From Frankia sp. RB7 (lineage in GTDB: Bacteria > Pseudomonadota > Alphaproteobacteria > Rhizobiales > Xanthobacteraceae), in the NCBI GenBank assembly GCA_030403585.1, contig JAUEPE010000009.1, positions 62,001-126,000 of the forward strand: DNA of 64,000 nt, read 5' to 3'. The notes beneath the pieces were generated by a model. The model saw nothing but the letters and a program-made list of their open reading frames with translations. It made no database searches and was not told the DNA's origin. Below are positions 20,242 through 27,637 of the stretch, piece after piece. Numbering within the stretch: position 1 is the stretch's first letter; each line of letters opens with the position of its first letter. A program made the translations under genes and the position numbers.

Positions 20242-20334
20242 GTCATTGCGAGGAGCTCTTGCGACGAAGCAATCCAGGCTGTCCCCGTGGAGACAGACTG
20301 GATTGCTTCGCTTCGCCGCTTCGCTCGCAATGAC
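20242..20334. repeat. dispersed palindromic repeat (GTCATTGCGAG family)
   Basis: Outer arms GTCATTGCGAG (20242-20252) and CTCGCAATGAC (20324-20334) are exact complements. Inner arms with GACGAAGCAATCCAG and CTGGATTGCTTCG also pair. This is a very common intergenic element of Bradyrhizobium genomes. A decayed piece of the same family is at 26937. Confidence 0.8.
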
Positions 20335-20348
20335 GGAGGAGAGAGTCG

Positions 20349-21227
20349 CTACTGCCGCTTACGCTCGTTCGCCGGCTTCGGCGCCTCGGCTGGCGGCGGC
20401 GGCGCGGCCGCTGGCGCGTTGTTACTTGCGCCGAACAATACCCGCGTCGGATTGCGGTCAAAATTGTTCACGGCGCGGCTGATGTCGCCGAGCGTACGGC
20501 GGCCGTCGGTCATCAGTGCACCAGAGCGCTTGTCGAAATCCTCGGCGAGCTCGCGGATCGATTTGACGGTCAGGAACAGCTCGCCGCCGTCCTTGCCGCC
20601 GGCGAGCGTGTTGAGACCTAGCATGAGGCTGTCGGCCTTCAGGATCACGCCGTCGACCTTGGCCATCACGCCGTCGATCTTCTCGGAGTTGCGGGCGAGC
20701 GAGTTGGTGAAGGTCTCGAGGTTCTTCAGCGAGTTCTTCACCGACTCCTGATTGTCGGCGACGATCTTGTTGATGTTCTGCAGCGTGCCGCGGATCGCCT
20801 CGGTGACGTCCTGGAGCTTGTTCGGATCGGCCGTCAGTGTCGGGATGCCGTCCTCGTCGAGCGGCGGCGGCGGAGCCGCCTCTTCGCCGCCCCTGAGCGA
20901 GATCGCGGCCACACCGGTCAGGCCCTGGAATTCGAGGCCGACCAGGGTGTCCTTGCGGAGTGGCGTGTTGTTCTCGATCATGGCGAGTGCGACAACCCGC
21001 CGCGGGTTGTCGAGCTTCACCGAGACCACTTCGCCCACCCGAATACCGTTGAAATTGACGCTGCCGCCGTTGCGCAGGCCCGCGGCCGGGCCCTCGAACA
21101 CGACGCGGAAGGGGCTGCGCTGCTTGGTGGTGTGCAGCGACTGGAACCACAGCACGAAGCCGATCGCAGCCGCGAGCACCGCCAGCGTGAACGATCCGAT
21201 CAGTACGTAATTCGCCCGCGTTTCCAT
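20349..21227 (-). CDS. mlaD: MlaD/MCE-family lipid-binding subunit of a phospholipid ABC transporter
   Basis: The 292-residue protein has one N-terminal transmembrane anchor (LIGSFTLAVLAAAIGFVLWF). An MCE domain follows (about residues 38-115, with GLRNGGSVNFNGIRVGEVVS and LEFQGLTGVAAISL), then a long helical part and an Ala/Pro-rich tail. MCE proteins form hexameric rings that carry phospholipids between inner and outer membranes. It is the third gene of an mlaE-mlaF-mlaD operon, 16 bases after mlaF. It is longer than E. coli MlaD because of the helical extension, as in other alphaproteobacterial homologues. Toluene-tolerance Ttg2C is the same family. Confidence 0.88.
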   Translation of the reverse strand: METRANYVLIGSFTLAVLAAAIGFVLWFQSLHTTKQRSPFRVVFEGPAAGLRNGGSVNFNGIRVGEVVSVKLDNPRRVVALAMIENNTPLRKDTLVGLEFQGLTGVAAISLRGGEEAAPPPPLDEDGIPTLTADPNKLQDVTEAIRGTLQNINKIVADNQESVKNSLKNLETFTNSLARNSEKIDGVMAKVDGVILKADSLMLGLNTLAGGKDGGELFLTVKSIRELAEDFDKRSGALMTDGRRTLGDISRAVNNFDRNPTRVLFGASNNAPAAAPPPPAEAPKPANERKRQ

Positions 21228-21243
21228 CAGCTGCTCCGGCTAC

Positions 21244-22026
21244 TCAAGTCACGACCGCGCGGGCGCGCTTGCCATGGAAATACTGCCTCAGCCAGGGATG
21301 CTGCGAGGCCTGCATGTCGGCGATCGACCCTGCCGCAATGATCTTACCGTTCCCTAAAACGGCGATCCGGTCGCAAGCGGTGTAAAGGCTGTCGAGGTCG
21401 TGCGTTACCATGAAAACGGTCAGCCCCAAAGTCCGCTGCAGCGTCCTGACCAGATCGTCGAAGTCGCCAGCGCCGATCGGATCGAGGCCGGAGGTCGGCT
21501 CGTCCAGGAAGACGAGGTCCGGATCGAGCGACAGCGCGCGGGCCAGCGCGACGCGCTTGATCATGCCGCCGGAAAGTTCCGACGGGAAACGCTCCGCCAC
21601 CTCCGGCTTGAGGCCGACCATGGCGAGCTTGGCCATGGTGATCTCGTCCATCAGCCGCTGCGAGACGCGCAGATATTCGCGCATCGGAAACTGGATGTTC
21701 TGCCGCACCGTGAGCGAGGAGAACAGCGCGCCCTGCTGGAACAGGACGCCCCAGCGCCGCTCGACGTTACGGCGCTGCGCCGTGTTGGAGGCATCCAGAT
21801 CGACACCGAAAACCTCGATGGATCCGGCCACCTTCGGCACCAGGCCGATGATGGTCCGCGTCAGCACCGATTTACCCGCGCCCGACGGGCCGACAAATCC
21901 CAAAATCTCGCCGCGCTTGACGTCGAGGTTGAGACCGTCGAGCACCCGCGTCGCGCCGAACTGCACGGTGATGTCGCGGACGCGGATGATGGGGTCTTGA
22001 ATCGCGTTTTGAATTTCTTGCGCCAT
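21244..22026 (-). CDS. mlaF: MlaF-type ATP-binding subunit of the phospholipid ABC transporter
   Basis: The 260-residue ATPase has Walker A GPSGAGKS, the ABC signature LSGGMIKR, Walker B LVFLDEPTSGLDP and the switch His in MVTHDLDS. The start is ATG 22026, two bases after the mlaE stop. The frame stays open much further upstream, but that part lies on top of mlaE and is not translated as such. It energises lipid movement through MlaE and MlaD. Confidence 0.93.
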   Translation of the reverse strand: MAQEIQNAIQDPIIRVRDITVQFGATRVLDGLNLDVKRGEILGFVGPSGAGKSVLTRTIIGLVPKVAGSIEVFGVDLDASNTAQRRNVERRWGVLFQQGALFSSLTVRQNIQFPMREYLRVSQRLMDEITMAKLAMVGLKPEVAERFPSELSGGMIKRVALARALSLDPDLVFLDEPTSGLDPIGAGDFDDLVRTLQRTLGLTVFMVTHDLDSLYTACDRIAVLGNGKIIAAGSIADMQASQHPWLRQYFHGKRARAVVT

Positions 22027-22028
22027 CG

Positions 22029-23162
22029 TCACATTCCGATCGAGGCGAAGAAGATGGCGAACACGCCGTCCATCACGATGACGAAGAAGATACCCTTCAC
22101 CACTGACGCGGTGGTGTGCTGTCCGAGCGATTCCGCGCTGCCCTGCACGGCGAGGCCCTCGACGCAGGCGACGATGCCGATCACCGCGGCCATGACGGGC
22201 GCTTTCACGATGCCGACGATGAAATGATCGATCGAGATGGCGTCGCGCAGGCGCAGCAGAAACGCTTCGGGGTCGACGCCGCCATAGAGCCAGGCGACGA
22301 GACCGCCGCCATAGAGCGCGGCCATGGCGCCGAGAAAGGCGAGGATCGGCAGTGCCAGCACCAGCGCCAGCATGCGCGGCAGCACCAGCACCTCGATCGG
22401 GTCGAACCCCATGGTGCGCAGCGCGTCGATCTCCTCGCGCATCTTCATCGAGCCGAGCTCGGCCGTATAGGCGCTGCCCGAGCGGCCCGCGACCATGATG
22501 GCGACAAGCAAGACGCCGATCTCGCGCAACACCAGCACGCCGAGCATGTCGACGACGAAGATGTCGGCGCCGAAGCGGCGGAAATGAAAGATGCCCTGCT
22601 GGGCGATGATACAGCCGATCAGGAAGGTGATCAGCACCACGATCGGCACCGCGCGCCAACAGACCTGCTCGAGATGATGCACGGTCGAGGTCAGGCGGAA
22701 CGAGCGCGGGTGGATCAGTGTGCGCGCGACCGCCGCAAGCACTGCCCCGAGCATGTCGACGAGGCCCGCGACGGTGCCCGCGATACCGGCCACGGCGCGG
22801 CCGATCTGCTCCAGCATGCCGGTGATGGTGATCGTGCTGCTGTCGACAACCGGGGTCGCGCGGACCCGGCGCACCTCGTCGACGAGGCTCGAATAATTGG
22901 CCGACAACCCCGCGATCTGCGCCTCGACGGCGCCTTGGGTCAGGCTGCGGCGCAGCCGCTCGATCAGCCAGGCACCAAAGGTGTCGAGCTTGGCGACCTC
23001 GGAGACATCGATGAAGATGCTTTGGGGACTGCCGGCGAGCTTCTCGGCGTCGGCCACTATCCGCTCCAGGACCGGCGCGAAACTCGCGGTCCAGGTTCCG
23101 GTGGCGCAGAGGGCCAGCGCATTGCCTTTGGCTATCCGTTCCAGCTTCGGATCGCCGCTCAA
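22029..23162 (-). CDS. mlaE: MlaE-type permease with an N-terminal STAS-like domain
   Basis: The 377-residue protein has an N-terminal STAS-like domain of about 100 residues (IFIDVSEVAKLDTFGAWLIERL) fused to an MlaE permease domain. The permease shows the elbow helix and several transmembrane segments with the VDMLGVLVLREIGVLLVAIM and AGRSGSAYTAELGSMK signatures. In enterobacteria the STAS role is a separate protein, MlaB; here it is fused. The start codon appears to be TTG 23162, preceded by AAGGGAG seven bases upstream, with no suitable ATG nearby. It is the first gene of the operon and is divergent from the dipeptide epimerase gene. Confidence 0.88.
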   Translation of the reverse strand: MSGDPKLERIAKGNALALCATGTWTASFAPVLERIVADAEKLAGSPQSIFIDVSEVAKLDTFGAWLIERLRRSLTQGAVEAQIAGLSANYSSLVDEVRRVRATPVVDSSTITITGMLEQIGRAVAGIAGTVAGLVDMLGAVLAAVARTLIHPRSFRLTSTVHHLEQVCWRAVPIVVLITFLIGCIIAQQGIFHFRRFGADIFVVDMLGVLVLREIGVLLVAIMVAGRSGSAYTAELGSMKMREEIDALRTMGFDPIEVLVLPRMLALVLALPILAFLGAMAALYGGGLVAWLYGGVDPEAFLLRLRDAISIDHFIVGIVKAPVMAAVIGIVACVEGLAVQGSAESLGQHTTASVVKGIFFVIVMDGVFAIFFASIGM

Positions 23163-23296
23163 AGTGTCCGCTCCCTTAACCGGGCGGAAAAAATCAGATG
23201 CTTGCGCACGCGCCCTTACCCAGAAAAGGTATCCCCAACTGGTTAATGTTAGTTGCTAGAGGTAACCAGCAGGTTCAGATTTCGCCAGAGTTCAAA

Positions 23297-24292
23297 ATGA
23301 CTTCCAGCAAAGTTCCTGCCCTTGCCGCGCGAATCGAGCGGTTTCCCATCGCCGGCAGTTTCACGATCAGCCGGGGCGCCAAGACCGAAGCCGTGACGGT
23401 TGTAGCCGAAGTGAGCCAAAACGGCCTGATCGGCCGCGGCGAATGCGTGCCCTATCCCCGCTATGGCGAGACGCCGGAGGCAACGCTGGCCGCGATCCAG
23501 GCCATGCAGGCGGCCGTGGCCGGCGGGCTGACGCGACAGGCCCTCCAGGCCGCCATGCCACCAGGAGCGGCCCGCAATGCGCTGGATTGCGCTCTGATCG
23601 ACCTCGAGGCCAAGGCCTCGGGCTTGCGGGCCTGGAACCTGCTGGAACGGCCCGAGCCCGGCGAGCGCACCACGGCCTACACGATCTCGCTCGGCACACC
23701 CGAGGCCATGGCAGCGGCGACGGCGAAAGCGGCGCACCGGCCGCTGCTCAAGATCAAGCTCGGCGGCGACGGCGATCCCGAGCGGATCGCGGCCGTGCGT
23801 AAGGCGGCCCCCGAATCCGAGCTGATCGTCGACGCCAACGAGGCCTGGACCGAGGCCAATCTGGAAGCCAACCTCGCCGCCTGCGATGCCGTCGGCGTCA
23901 CCCTGGTCGAGCAGCCGCTGCCGGCCGGCAAGGACGACGCGCTGGCGCGGATCAAGCGGCCGCTCGCGGTCTGCGCCGACGAGAGCGTGCATGATCGTGG
24001 CTCGCTGGCCCCCTTGCGCGCGCGCTACGACGCCGTGAATATCAAGCTCGACAAGACCGGCGGCCTCACCGAGGCGCTGGCCATGGCCGATGCCGCGCAG
24101 GCGCTCGGTTTCGAAATCATGATCGGCTGCATGGTCGCGACCTCGCTGTCGATGGCGCCCGCCATGCTGGTGACCCCGCAGGCGCGCTTCGTCGATCTCG
24201 ACGGCCCCTTGCTGCTGGCGCGCGATCGCGACCATGGACTGCGCTATGACGAGAGCCTGGTCTATCCGCCGGACGCTTCGCTCTGGGGCTGA
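23297..24292 (+). CDS. dipeptide epimerase (L-Ala-D/L-Glu epimerase, enolase superfamily)
   Basis: The 331-residue protein has the catalytic barrel motifs of dipeptide epimerases. These are LKIKLGG (acid/base Lys), the metal ligands in VDANEAW, VEQPLP and ADESVHD, and the second catalytic Lys in NIKLDKTGG. An N-terminal capping domain holds GRGECVPYPRYGET. It would epimerise L-Ala-D-Glu released from murein peptides. ATG 23297 is chosen because the capping domain starts there; an ATG 33 codons upstream adds unrelated sequence. Its end overlaps the opposing MFS gene by 31 bases. Confidence 0.88.
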   Translation: MTSSKVPALAARIERFPIAGSFTISRGAKTEAVTVVAEVSQNGLIGRGECVPYPRYGETPEATLAAIQAMQAAVAGGLTRQALQAAMPPGAARNALDCALIDLEAKASGLRAWNLLERPEPGERTTAYTISLGTPEAMAAATAKAAHRPLLKIKLGGDGDPERIAAVRKAAPESELIVDANEAWTEANLEANLAACDAVGVTLVEQPLPAGKDDALARIKRPLAVCADESVHDRGSLAPLRARYDAVNIKLDKTGGLTEALAMADAAQALGFEIMIGCMVATSLSMAPAMLVTPQARFVDLDGPLLLARDRDHGLRYDESLVYPPDASLWG

Positions 24293-25458
24293 GCCATGAG
24301 CCGATGCCGCGCCGACCAGATGACGATCGCACCGGCCGCCGCCATCGCCGCCATGACGTAATAGAGGCTGTCGCCGATGCGGGCGTAGATCGCGCCTGAG
24401 GCGATCGAGCTTGTCGCGCCCAACAAGCCGCTGCACGCGGCATAGTAACCCTGCCCCCGCGCAATCTGATGCGATGGTACGCGCTGCACCAGCAAACTCA
24501 TGGTGCCGACGATGGTCATGCCGAACGTGAGGCCGTGGCCGAGCTGCGCGATCGCGAGCAGCGCCAGCGACGGCTCCTGCGCCGTGACGATCCAGCGCAG
24601 CACCGCGCTGACGCCGCCGATCGCCATCAGCGACGACGGATGCAGCGAGAAGCGCGGCGACAGCGCGAAGACGACGATCTCGGCAATCACGCCCAGCGTC
24701 CAGAGTCCTGCGATTGTGAACCCACCGAGCCCATGGGCCTGCCAGCTGATCGCCGAAAACGAGTAATAGGCGGCATGACTGCCCTGGATCAGCGCGGCCG
24801 AAATGATGACCAGCCAGAAGCCAACATCGCGCAGCAGGGCATTGCTGGCGTGCTGTTCCGCGGTCCTGCGCCTGACATCGTCGAGCGGCTGGAGCAACAG
24901 GCCTGCGATGGCCGCAACGAGAGCCCATGCGACGATGACCCAGATCAGCTCGCGCGTGTCGATGCTGTCCACGAGATAGCCGCAGGCGAGTGCGCCGGCA
25001 GCGAAGGCTGCCGAGCCCCACAGCCGAACCGGCCCATAGTCGAAGCCGTAGCGAATGACGCCGCGTAACGCATAAGCATCCGTCAGCGGGACCACCGGCG
25101 TCCACATGATGCAGGTAGCCGCATAGATCAGGAGCAGTGCCAGCGGCTGCTGCTGCAAGCCGACGGCCGCAAATCCGATCGCGGTGGCCACCACCGAGAT
25201 CATCATGCCGGCGCGAATCGCATGGCGCTTTTCGGCAAAGGCGGTTGCGTAGGGCAACATGGTGAAGCGCGTAATCCCCGGCAGCGCGTTGATGATCCCG
25301 ATCCAGGCCGCATCGACGCCAACCGCCTTGAGCCAGACCGGGAAGAACGGCAGATGCGTTCCCGACACCGCGAACACGGCCGAGTAGAACAGCGCGAGAC
25401 GCACGGCGAATCGCCGCTTGACGGATGTTGCGATGGGGATTTGTGATTCGCCTGCCAT
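24262..25458 (-). CDS. MFS transporter of the 3-phenylpropionate permease (HcaT-like) group
   Basis: The 398-residue protein has 12 hydrophobic segments and the family features YSAVFAVSGTHLPFFPVWL, PLTDAYALR, RLWGSAAF and HGLTFGM. These place it with the nucleoside/HcaT-like PPP transporters. The start is ATG 25458; the frame is open for another 1.5 kb upstream, but that is only the shadow of the opposing gene. Substrate unknown; neighbouring murein dipeptide epimerase might hint at peptide or cell-wall-derived compounds, but such permeases are often unrelated to neighbours. The 3' end overlaps the epimerase gene. Confidence 0.82.
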   Translation of the reverse strand: MAGESQIPIATSVKRRFAVRLALFYSAVFAVSGTHLPFFPVWLKAVGVDAAWIGIINALPGITRFTMLPYATAFAEKRHAIRAGMMISVVATAIGFAAVGLQQQPLALLLIYAATCIMWTPVVPLTDAYALRGVIRYGFDYGPVRLWGSAAFAAGALACGYLVDSIDTRELIWVIVAWALVAAIAGLLLQPLDDVRRRTAEQHASNALLRDVGFWLVIISAALIQGSHAAYYSFSAISWQAHGLGGFTIAGLWTLGVIAEIVVFALSPRFSLHPSSLMAIGGVSAVLRWIVTAQEPSLALLAIAQLGHGLTFGMTIVGTMSLLVQRVPSHQIARGQGYYAACSGLLGATSSIASGAIYARIGDSLYYVMAAMAAAGAIVIWSARHRLMAQPQSEASGG

Positions 25459-25493
25459 CAAACCAATTGCGATTCGGTCGATATCGTGGTGAT

Positions 25494-25506
25494 CGTTACA
25501 GTAACG
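25494..25506. promoter_or_regulatory. perfect 13-base palindrome between divergent genes (possible operator)
   Basis: CGTTACAGTAACG is symmetric around its central A. It lies in the 75-base spacer between the divergent MFS gene and the 459-residue unknown gene. It could be an operator for either, but no regulator gene is adjacent. A 13-base palindrome is short enough that chance cannot be excluded. Confidence 0.35.
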
Positions 25507-25533
25507 CGCGGTGATTTGCGCGACGAGATTGTC

Positions 25534-26913
25534 ATGGCCAACGAAGCATTCGCCCTCTCGCCCATGTCTGCCCGCGCGGCCGAGCCGAACGAGCAGGATT
25601 ACGACGCGATCCGCGAAGCCTTCATGGAGACCGCGCGCGGCCGCTGGTTCCTCGGCGAATACGCCAAGCGCAACCGCAATGCCGACACGAGCATGGTGCT
25701 CGACGCGGTCGCCAAGATCGAAGAAACCCTTGCGGCACAGCGACAACCCGTCGTCGAGGACCGCCTGCCCGCAGCGCTGGTCGCGATCCGCCGCGCAATC
25801 GAGGACGCAGAATGCGCCGCCGGCAAGGCGTTCGATCCGGCCGCGTTCGAGGCGAGCCTCGCACCGATTCCCCGCGGCGTGCGCATCATCAAGGAGATCT
25901 CCTGGCGCTGGCGCGAGATCGGCGCCGACGGTCGAATCTGCGACCTGATTGATTCGCAGCTCGCCTCGATCGAAGCGGCCTGCGCCCAGATCTCGACCAT
26001 CGATCCGCGCGGCGAGCTCAAGGCCGCCTTCGATCTGCTCAAGGACCGGGTCGAGCAAACCGACGCTGACAGCGTCGCAGCGCCGCAGGCCGCGGTGCGG
26101 CCTGCGCCTGCGCCTGCGCCTGCGCAAGCTACGCCGCCGGTGGCGGAAGCGCCAATTGCCGAAGCGCCCGCCGCGATGGCGAGCGAAGCACCCGTGGCTT
26201 TTACGGAGACGCCGCAGAATATCGCTCCCGAGCCCGAGGCCGCAGCAGACGTGAGCAGCGTCGCCGAGGACGCGAGCGGCATCGCCGACGCCGCGATGGT
26301 GGACGTCGCGATCGCGCCCGAGATCGGCGAAAGCGCCGTCGAAGAGGATCTTGCTGCGGTCGAGGACAGCCTCGCCGATCCCGCTTCCGTTGCCGAGATC
26401 ACCGACGAGTTCTCGCTCGATGCCGCCGCGGAGGCCGAGGACGACGCCGTGCTCGCGCGAATCGCGATGGAGATGGCCGCGCCCGATCCGGAATTCGACG
26501 AGATCGTCGAGCCCACGGAGATGGAAACAGTTATTCCAGAGCCGATGGCCGCGGAGGTCGCGAAGCCGGCCGTCATGGAGGCGCCAATCGCGCCGCATGT
26601 CGAGGAGCTGGTTGTCGAGGAGCCGGTGATCGAAGCCCCGATCGCGATGGAATCGCTCGCGCGCCTCACCGATGCCATTGCGGAAGCCGCCGCCGAAGTG
26701 ATGGAGCAACCGGCCCCCGCCATGGCGGCCGCAGCGAATTTCGGCGCAGCACCGACCGCTTCGCTGCCGATGCCGTCCCCCCTGTCCGAGCTCTCGCTCG
26801 GCGCCACGGTCCTGGCCAGCGGCATCGTGCAAAAGCCCCGCACCGCGGCCAACGACGCACTCGCCCCGATCCGCCGCATGACCCAGGCCGAAAAGATCGC
26901 GTTCTTCTCGTAG
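25534..26913 (+). CDS. unknown protein with conserved ends and a long Ala/Glu/Pro-rich middle
   Basis: The 459-residue protein has a folded-looking N-terminal domain (about residues 20-190). This contains AIREAFMETARGRWFLGEYA, NADTSMVLDAVAKIEETLA and GVRIIKEISWRWREIG. A low-complexity acidic region with PAPAPAPA and many Ala-Glu-Pro runs follows (about 200-400). The protein ends with a short conserved-looking tail (IRRMTQAEKIAFFS). The start is set at ATG 25534; an in-frame GTG/ATG at 25486 would run into the spacer palindrome. The N-terminal motif recurs in uncharacterised Rhizobiales proteins, and I know no function. Cytoplasmic, since no signal or membrane segment is visible. Confidence 0.7.
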   Translation: MANEAFALSPMSARAAEPNEQDYDAIREAFMETARGRWFLGEYAKRNRNADTSMVLDAVAKIEETLAAQRQPVVEDRLPAALVAIRRAIEDAECAAGKAFDPAAFEASLAPIPRGVRIIKEISWRWREIGADGRICDLIDSQLASIEAACAQISTIDPRGELKAAFDLLKDRVEQTDADSVAAPQAAVRPAPAPAPAQATPPVAEAPIAEAPAAMASEAPVAFTETPQNIAPEPEAAADVSSVAEDASGIADAAMVDVAIAPEIGESAVEEDLAAVEDSLADPASVAEITDEFSLDAAAEAEDDAVLARIAMEMAAPDPEFDEIVEPTEMETVIPEPMAAEVAKPAVMEAPIAPHVEELVVEEPVIEAPIAMESLARLTDAIAEAAAEVMEQPAPAMAAAANFGAAPTASLPMPSPLSELSLGATVLASGIVQKPRTAANDALAPIRRMTQAEKIAFFS

Positions 26914-26936
26914 GCACGAACACTCTCTCCACACCC

Positions 26937-26955
26937 GTCATTGCGAGACAAGCGC
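26937..26955. repeat. truncated copy of the GTCATTGCGAG repeat
   Basis: GTCATTGCGAG at 26937-26947 equals the outer arm of the element at 20242. Its partner arm is absent here, so this is a fragment lying between convergent genes. Confidence 0.45.
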
Positions 26956-26996
26956 TCGACTTGCAAGAGGCCGGTGGCCACTCGTCCGCAGCTTCC

Positions 26997-27440
26997 CTAG
27001 CTGATCACGCCCTTGCGGATCAGGAAGCACCCATATCCGCGACTGTCCCCCACTTGTACGACGCCAAAGCTCGCACCCGCTGCGCGATAAAAATCCGGCC
27101 GCGAGAGCTTGCCGGGCGTGACGGGGCGGCCGACGGAGCGCGCAATCTCCGCCAACACCACGTGCTGCACGTCCGGCACGCGGTCGGGATCGTCTACCGG
27201 CATCATCACGCGCACCGGATCGGGATCGAAATCGTCGAGCGGATAGAGCGTCATGATGGCGCGCATCGCGGTCTCCATGCTCATGCCGGGCAGCTGGATC
27301 AGGCGCTGCGACGAGGTCGTGCGGGCGATGTGGGTGGCCGGATGATTGGCGTCGACGACCACGAGGTCGTCGCCATGCCCCATCGAGGCGAGCAGCCAGA
27401 GCAAATCGGGCGTCAGGATCGGATCGATCGATTTCAGCAT
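26997..27440 (-). CDS. fucU: RbsD/FucU-family sugar mutarotase
   Basis: The 147-residue protein matches the FucU/RbsD fold. It shows LKSIDPILTPDLLWLLASMG, HGDDLVVVDANHPA (the catalytic His is expected in this first segment) and the C-terminal GYGCFLIRKGVI. It interconverts alpha and beta anomers of fucose or ribose-like sugars. ATG 27440 has GGGAGAAG upstream; an upstream in-frame start lies inside the promoter palindromes. No fucose or ribose catabolic gene is adjacent, so the true sugar is open. It is divergent from the caspase-like gene. Confidence 0.85.
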   Translation of the reverse strand: MLKSIDPILTPDLLWLLASMGHGDDLVVVDANHPATHIARTTSSQRLIQLPGMSMETAMRAIMTLYPLDDFDPDPVRVMMPVDDPDRVPDVQHVVLAEIARSVGRPVTPGKLSRPDFYRAAGASFGVVQVGDSRGYGCFLIRKGVIS

Positions 27441-27521
27441 GTGACGGACTTCTCCCAGGCATGTTTTTGGCCAGTGAAACCGGCGTCGTCGGCTTGTCCC
27501 CCGACCATACCAGATCCCAGC

Positions 27522-27562
27522 GTGATTTAGATCACGCATGTTACCAAGGTGATCGCGATCAC
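27522..27562. promoter_or_regulatory. two CRP/FNR-type palindromes between fucU and the caspase-like gene
   Basis: GTGATTTAGATCAC (27522-27535) and GTGATCGCGATCAC (27549-27562) are both GTGA-N6-TCAC palindromes with centres 27 bases apart. They are 82-95 bases upstream of the fucU start and 76-103 bases upstream of the caspase-like start, so they could govern both. The pattern fits the CRP/FNR superfamily half-site TGTGA. Which regulator binds is unknown. Confidence 0.55.
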
Positions 27563-27637
27563 GGACGCTACGTTCGAACGCCGCCTAGCTTCCTCGCAAC
27601 CAATCTCGCATCGAGATGAGCCACGAGGGAGCCCGCC

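Noticed and set aside
21244..22659. Open frame of 471 codons covering mlaF and part of mlaE
   Set aside because: The mlaF protein begins at ATG 22026; the upstream part is out-of-frame mlaE and reads as Arg-rich nonsense.
24262..26934. Open frame of 890 codons seeming to fuse a large domain to the MFS transporter
   Set aside because: Only the part from ATG 25458 is a transporter; the rest is the antisense of the 459-residue gene.
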